NCBI GenBank assembly: GCA_023255835.1
Contig: JAGDVW010000058.1
Span: 1-7,394, forward strand
Source: Candidatus Acetothermia bacterium
GTDB lineage: Bacteria > Bipolaricaulota > Bipolaricaulia > Bipolaricaulales > Bipolaricaulaceae
DNA length: 7,394 nucleotides
Direction: 5' to 3'
In this document: one piece after another, positions 4,938-7,394 of the stretch
Layout: each line of letters starts with the position of its first letter
Numbering within the stretch: position 1 is the first letter of the stretch
Translations under genes and position numbers: made by a program
The notes under the pieces: model-generated
Seen by the model: only the letters and a program-made list of their open reading frames with translations
The model's database searches: none
Told to the model about the DNA's origin: nothing

Positions 4938-7394
4938 TCAGCCCTTCCGACCACAACAGTGCTTGTACTTCTTGCCCGATCCGCAGGGACAGGGATCGTT
5001 GCGCCCGACCTTCCCAGGGGAAGCGGGTTTAGCTGAGGAGGATCCCGCGGAAGATTGATTGGGGGTGGGCTTTCTCCCGGTCTTCGGGGAAGAGGTGGGA
5101 GGGGCCTCGGGCGCGGCTTCCACCCGGACCATGAGCCGCGGGGAAAGGAGGACCCGCATCACCTGCTCTTCGCTTCTCACCAGCATTTCCTCGAACATTC
5201 GATGGGCCTCGCGCTTGAACTCCACCAGAGGATCAGCTCCGCCATAGGCCCGAAGGCCAATCCCCTCACGAAGATCGTCGAGTTCCAAAAGGTGCTGTCG
5301 CCAGTTTTCGTCCACGGCCCGCAGGACCACGAGCCGGGCCACCACCGGGAAGTGGGGGAAAAGACGGGCCCATTGCCGCTCCAGCTGCTCTTTAAGCGCC
5401 TCCTGCACCGTTTTTAGAAGCTCCTCCCAGCGCCTGGCCCTGAGCGCCGGGACGGGATCGCATAGTTGAGCGAGCTCCCGGGAAAGCCCGGCAAGGTCCC
5501 CCTCCTCCGCATGCTTTCCCCGCGGGACGTACCGCTCCACCAAAAGCTCGGCGAACTCCTCGGCCATCCCAAGAAGATGTTCCTTGAGCTCCTCGTCGTT
5601 GGGGGTCTCCCCGGGGGCTGGGAGGAGGAAGCGTTCGCGCAGGGCGTAAACGGCGTCGCGTTGTTTGGCCATGATCTCGTCGTATTCCAAAAGCCTTTTT
5701 CGGATCTCGAAGTTTCGCTCCTCCACGCGCTTTTGGGCCCGGCGGATGGCCCGGGTTAAAAGCTCATGGGTGATGGCCTCCCCCTCCTTCACCCCGAGCC
5801 TCTCCATGAGGGAGGAGAGGCGCTCCCCTCCGAAGATGCGAAGGAGGTCATCCTCCAAGGAGAGGAAGAACTGGGCCTCGCCGGGGTCACCTTGCCGGCC
5901 GGCCCGGCCGGCCAATTGGTCGTCGATCCTCCGGGCCTCGTGCCGCTGGCAGCCGATCACGAAAAGCCCGCCTTGGTAGATCTCCTGCCATTCCTCGGGC
6001 CGAAATTCCTTTCCGATCTCGCGGCACCACTTTTTTATCTGCTCTAAAACCCAACGGCCGTAGGGCGAGTGCGGATCCGCCGGCTGCACGATCTTTTTCC
6101 GCTCTTCCTCCGCTTCCCTTTTGTAGCGCGCAAGGAGCTCCCGGTATTTTTCCGGCTCGGTTTGGGGATCGGCTTCCTGTCGGGCACGGTATTCCGGGTT
6201 TCCGCCGAGGAGGATGTCCGTGCCCCTTCCGGCCATGTTGGTGGCGATGGTGATGGCCCCAAAGCGCCCGGCCTGGGCCACGATCATCGCCTCCTTCTCG
6301 TGGTATTTGGCATTGAGCACTTGGTGGGGAAGCCCGCGCCGCTTGAGGAGTTGCGAGAGGTATTCGGAATCCTCGATGGAGGTGGTGCCGATGAGGACCG
6401 GCCGACCTTGGCGGTGGAGCTCCTCCACTTTCTGGGCCACGGCCTCGAACTTGGCCTTGCGGGTGCGGAAGATCACATCGGGGTGGTGATAGCGGATCAT
6501 GGGCCGGTTTGTGGGGATCTGCACCACATCAAGGCCATAAATCTTCTTCAGTTCCTCCTCCTCAGTTTTGGCCGTGCCGGTCATCCCCGCCAGGCCCTTA
6601 TAGAGGCGGAAGTAGTGCTGGATGGTGATCTGGGCCAGGGTTTGGTGCTCCCGTTGGATGGGCAGGCCCTCCTTGGCCTCGATGGCCTGGTGCAGGCCGC
6701 CGGAGTAGCGGCGGTCGGGCATGAGCCTTCCCGTGAACTCGTCGACGATGATGACCCGGCCATCCTTCACGATGTAGTCCCGGTCGCGCTTATAAAAGAC
6801 GAGGGCCTTGAGGGCCGTCTCCAGGTGATAGCGGGCGGTGGTGGCCCGCGGATCGGCGATGTTCTCGAATTTCAAAAGTTTTTCGGCCTTCTCCCAGCCC
6901 TTTTCTGTGAGGGAAAGCCTTTTGTGCTCCTCGTCCACCTCGAAGTCCTCGCCCGGCTTGAAAAGCTTGGCTAGGCGCGCGAATTCCCGGTACATGCGGG
7001 CTGTCTCCTCAGTGGGACCGGAGATGATGAGGGGGGTGCGGGCCTCGTCGATCAGGATGTAATCAACCTCGTCGATGATCGCGTAATCCAGCGGACCCTG
7101 AACCTTTTGATCCCGCGAAAGAACCATGTGATCTCGCAGATAATCGAAACCGAATTGGGCGTTGGTCCCGTAGACGATGTCGCACTGGTACGCTTTCTTC
7201 CGCTCCTCAGGCGGGGTATCTTCCTGAAGGAGGCCCACGGTGAGCCCCAGGAACTCGTAGACGGGGCCCATCCAGTGGCGGTCGCGCTTGGCCAGATAAT
7301 CGTTCACTGTGACGATGTGCACCTTTCCCACGAGGGCGTTGAGGTAGGCGGGCATGGTGGCCACCAGGGTCTTCCCTTCGCCCGTTTTCATCTC
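4938..7394 (-). CDS. secA: Preprotein translocase ATPase SecA, N-terminus beyond window
   Basis: Motor ATPase that pushes preproteins through SecYEG at the inner face of the membrane. The frame runs off the right edge at a Glu codon just before MKTGEGKT; from family lengths roughly 80-100 N-terminal residues are missing. Counting from that Met (7391): Walker A GEGKT 4-8, Walker B DEVDYILIDEA 107-117, the preprotein cross-linking domain about 130-250, FTGRLMPDRRYSGGLHQAIE 219-238, GMTGTA 269-274, NBD2 motifs GTTSIEDSE 335-343 and TNMAGRGTDILLGG 384-397, DDQLAGRAGRQGD 490-502, the helical wing/scaffold with ENWRQHLLELDDLREGI 695-711, a Pro/Ser-rich linker about 757-793, and a zinc-binding SEC-C tail with Cys 801, 803, 812 and 813. 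Two oddities: Tyr replaces the usual Ser in DEVDSILIDEA, and about 73 residues separate LGGNPE from GGLFVIG, longer than in E. coli. Stop is TGA. Confidence 0.98.
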   Translation of the reverse strand, partial: EMKTGEGKTLVATMPAYLNALVGKVHIVTVNDYLAKRDRHWMGPVYEFLGLTVGLLQEDTPPEERKKAYQCDIVYGTNAQFGFDYLRDHMVLSRDQKVQGPLDYAIIDEVDYILIDEARTPLIISGPTEETARMYREFARLAKLFKPGEDFEVDEEHKRLSLTEKGWEKAEKLLKFENIADPRATTARYHLETALKALVFYKRDRDYIVKDGRVIIVDEFTGRLMPDRRYSGGLHQAIEAKEGLPIQREHQTLAQITIQHYFRLYKGLAGMTGTAKTEEEELKKIYGLDVVQIPTNRPMIRYHHPDVIFRTRKAKFEAVAQKVEELHRQGRPVLIGTTSIEDSEYLSQLLKRRGLPHQVLNAKYHEKEAMIVAQAGRFGAITIATNMAGRGTDILLGGNPEYRARQEADPQTEPEKYRELLARYKREAEEERKKIVQPADPHSPYGRWVLEQIKKWCREIGKEFRPEEWQEIYQGGLFVIGCQRHEARRIDDQLAGRAGRQGDPGEAQFFLSLEDDLLRIFGGERLSSLMERLGVKEGEAITHELLTRAIRRAQKRVEERNFEIRKRLLEYDEIMAKQRDAVYALRERFLLPAPGETPNDEELKEHLLGMAEEFAELLVERYVPRGKHAEEGDLAGLSRELAQLCDPVPALRARRWEELLKTVQEALKEQLERQWARLFPHFPVVARLVVLRAVDENWRQHLLELDDLREGIGLRAYGGADPLVEFKREAHRMFEEMLVRSEEQVMRVLLSPRLMVRVEAAPEAPPTSSPKTGRKPTPNQSSAGSSSAKPASPGKVGRNDPCPCGSGKKYKHCCGRKG

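Noticed and set aside
6069..6974. Plus-strand open frame of 301 codons
   Set aside because: It lies fully opposite conserved SecA motifs; its Gly/Leu/Asp/Val-rich translation is what high-G+C antisense reading gives.

Overview
All genes in this window lie on the minus strand and read from right to left. In transcription order they are the 3' part of secA, then hrcA, grpE, dnaK and dnaJ, and finally the 5' part of a gene for a small exported, LolA-like protein. The genes are ordinary chromosomal housekeeping and heat-shock genes. I see no mobile element, CRISPR array, RNA gene or defence/toxin module.

Organism: this is a moderately high-GC bacterium, with dnaK clearly richer in G+C than the 5' half of grpE. 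The proteins are rich in Glu, Arg, Leu, Gly and Pro, which would suit a thermophile or an uncultivated deep-branching lineage such as Bipolaricaulota. That placement is a guess. HrcA/CIRCE control and a DnaK lacking the roughly 23-25-residue N-terminal insert of typical Gram-negative DnaKs resemble Firmicutes, Thermotogae or other deep-branching lineages. The exported LolA-like protein hints at a two-membrane envelope.

Layout: 4938-7394 is secA, open at the right edge just before the Walker A motif. 4850-4937 is the only substantial intergenic gap (88 nt). It holds a terminator-like hairpin, a sigma-70-type promoter and a CIRCE operator whose spacer is the Shine-Dalgarno sequence and whose last base is the first base of the hrcA start codon. 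490-4849 is a tightly packed hrcA-grpE-dnaK-dnaJ operon: 4-nt start/stop overlaps at hrcA/grpE and grpE/dnaK, and a 6-nt gap at dnaK/dnaJ. 1-465 is the LolA-like gene, 24 nt after dnaJ with its own strong ribosome binding site, so it probably belongs to the same transcript.

How they work together: DnaK, DnaJ and GrpE form the Hsp70 folding cycle. HrcA represses the operon through CIRCE. SecA drives preproteins through SecYEG, and the exported LolA-like protein would be a Sec client. Nothing here is a wholly new system. The points most worth a second look are the compressed CIRCE/RBS/start architecture, the LolA-like gene attached to the heat-shock operon, and departures from family consensus in SecA, DnaJ, DnaK and HrcA.
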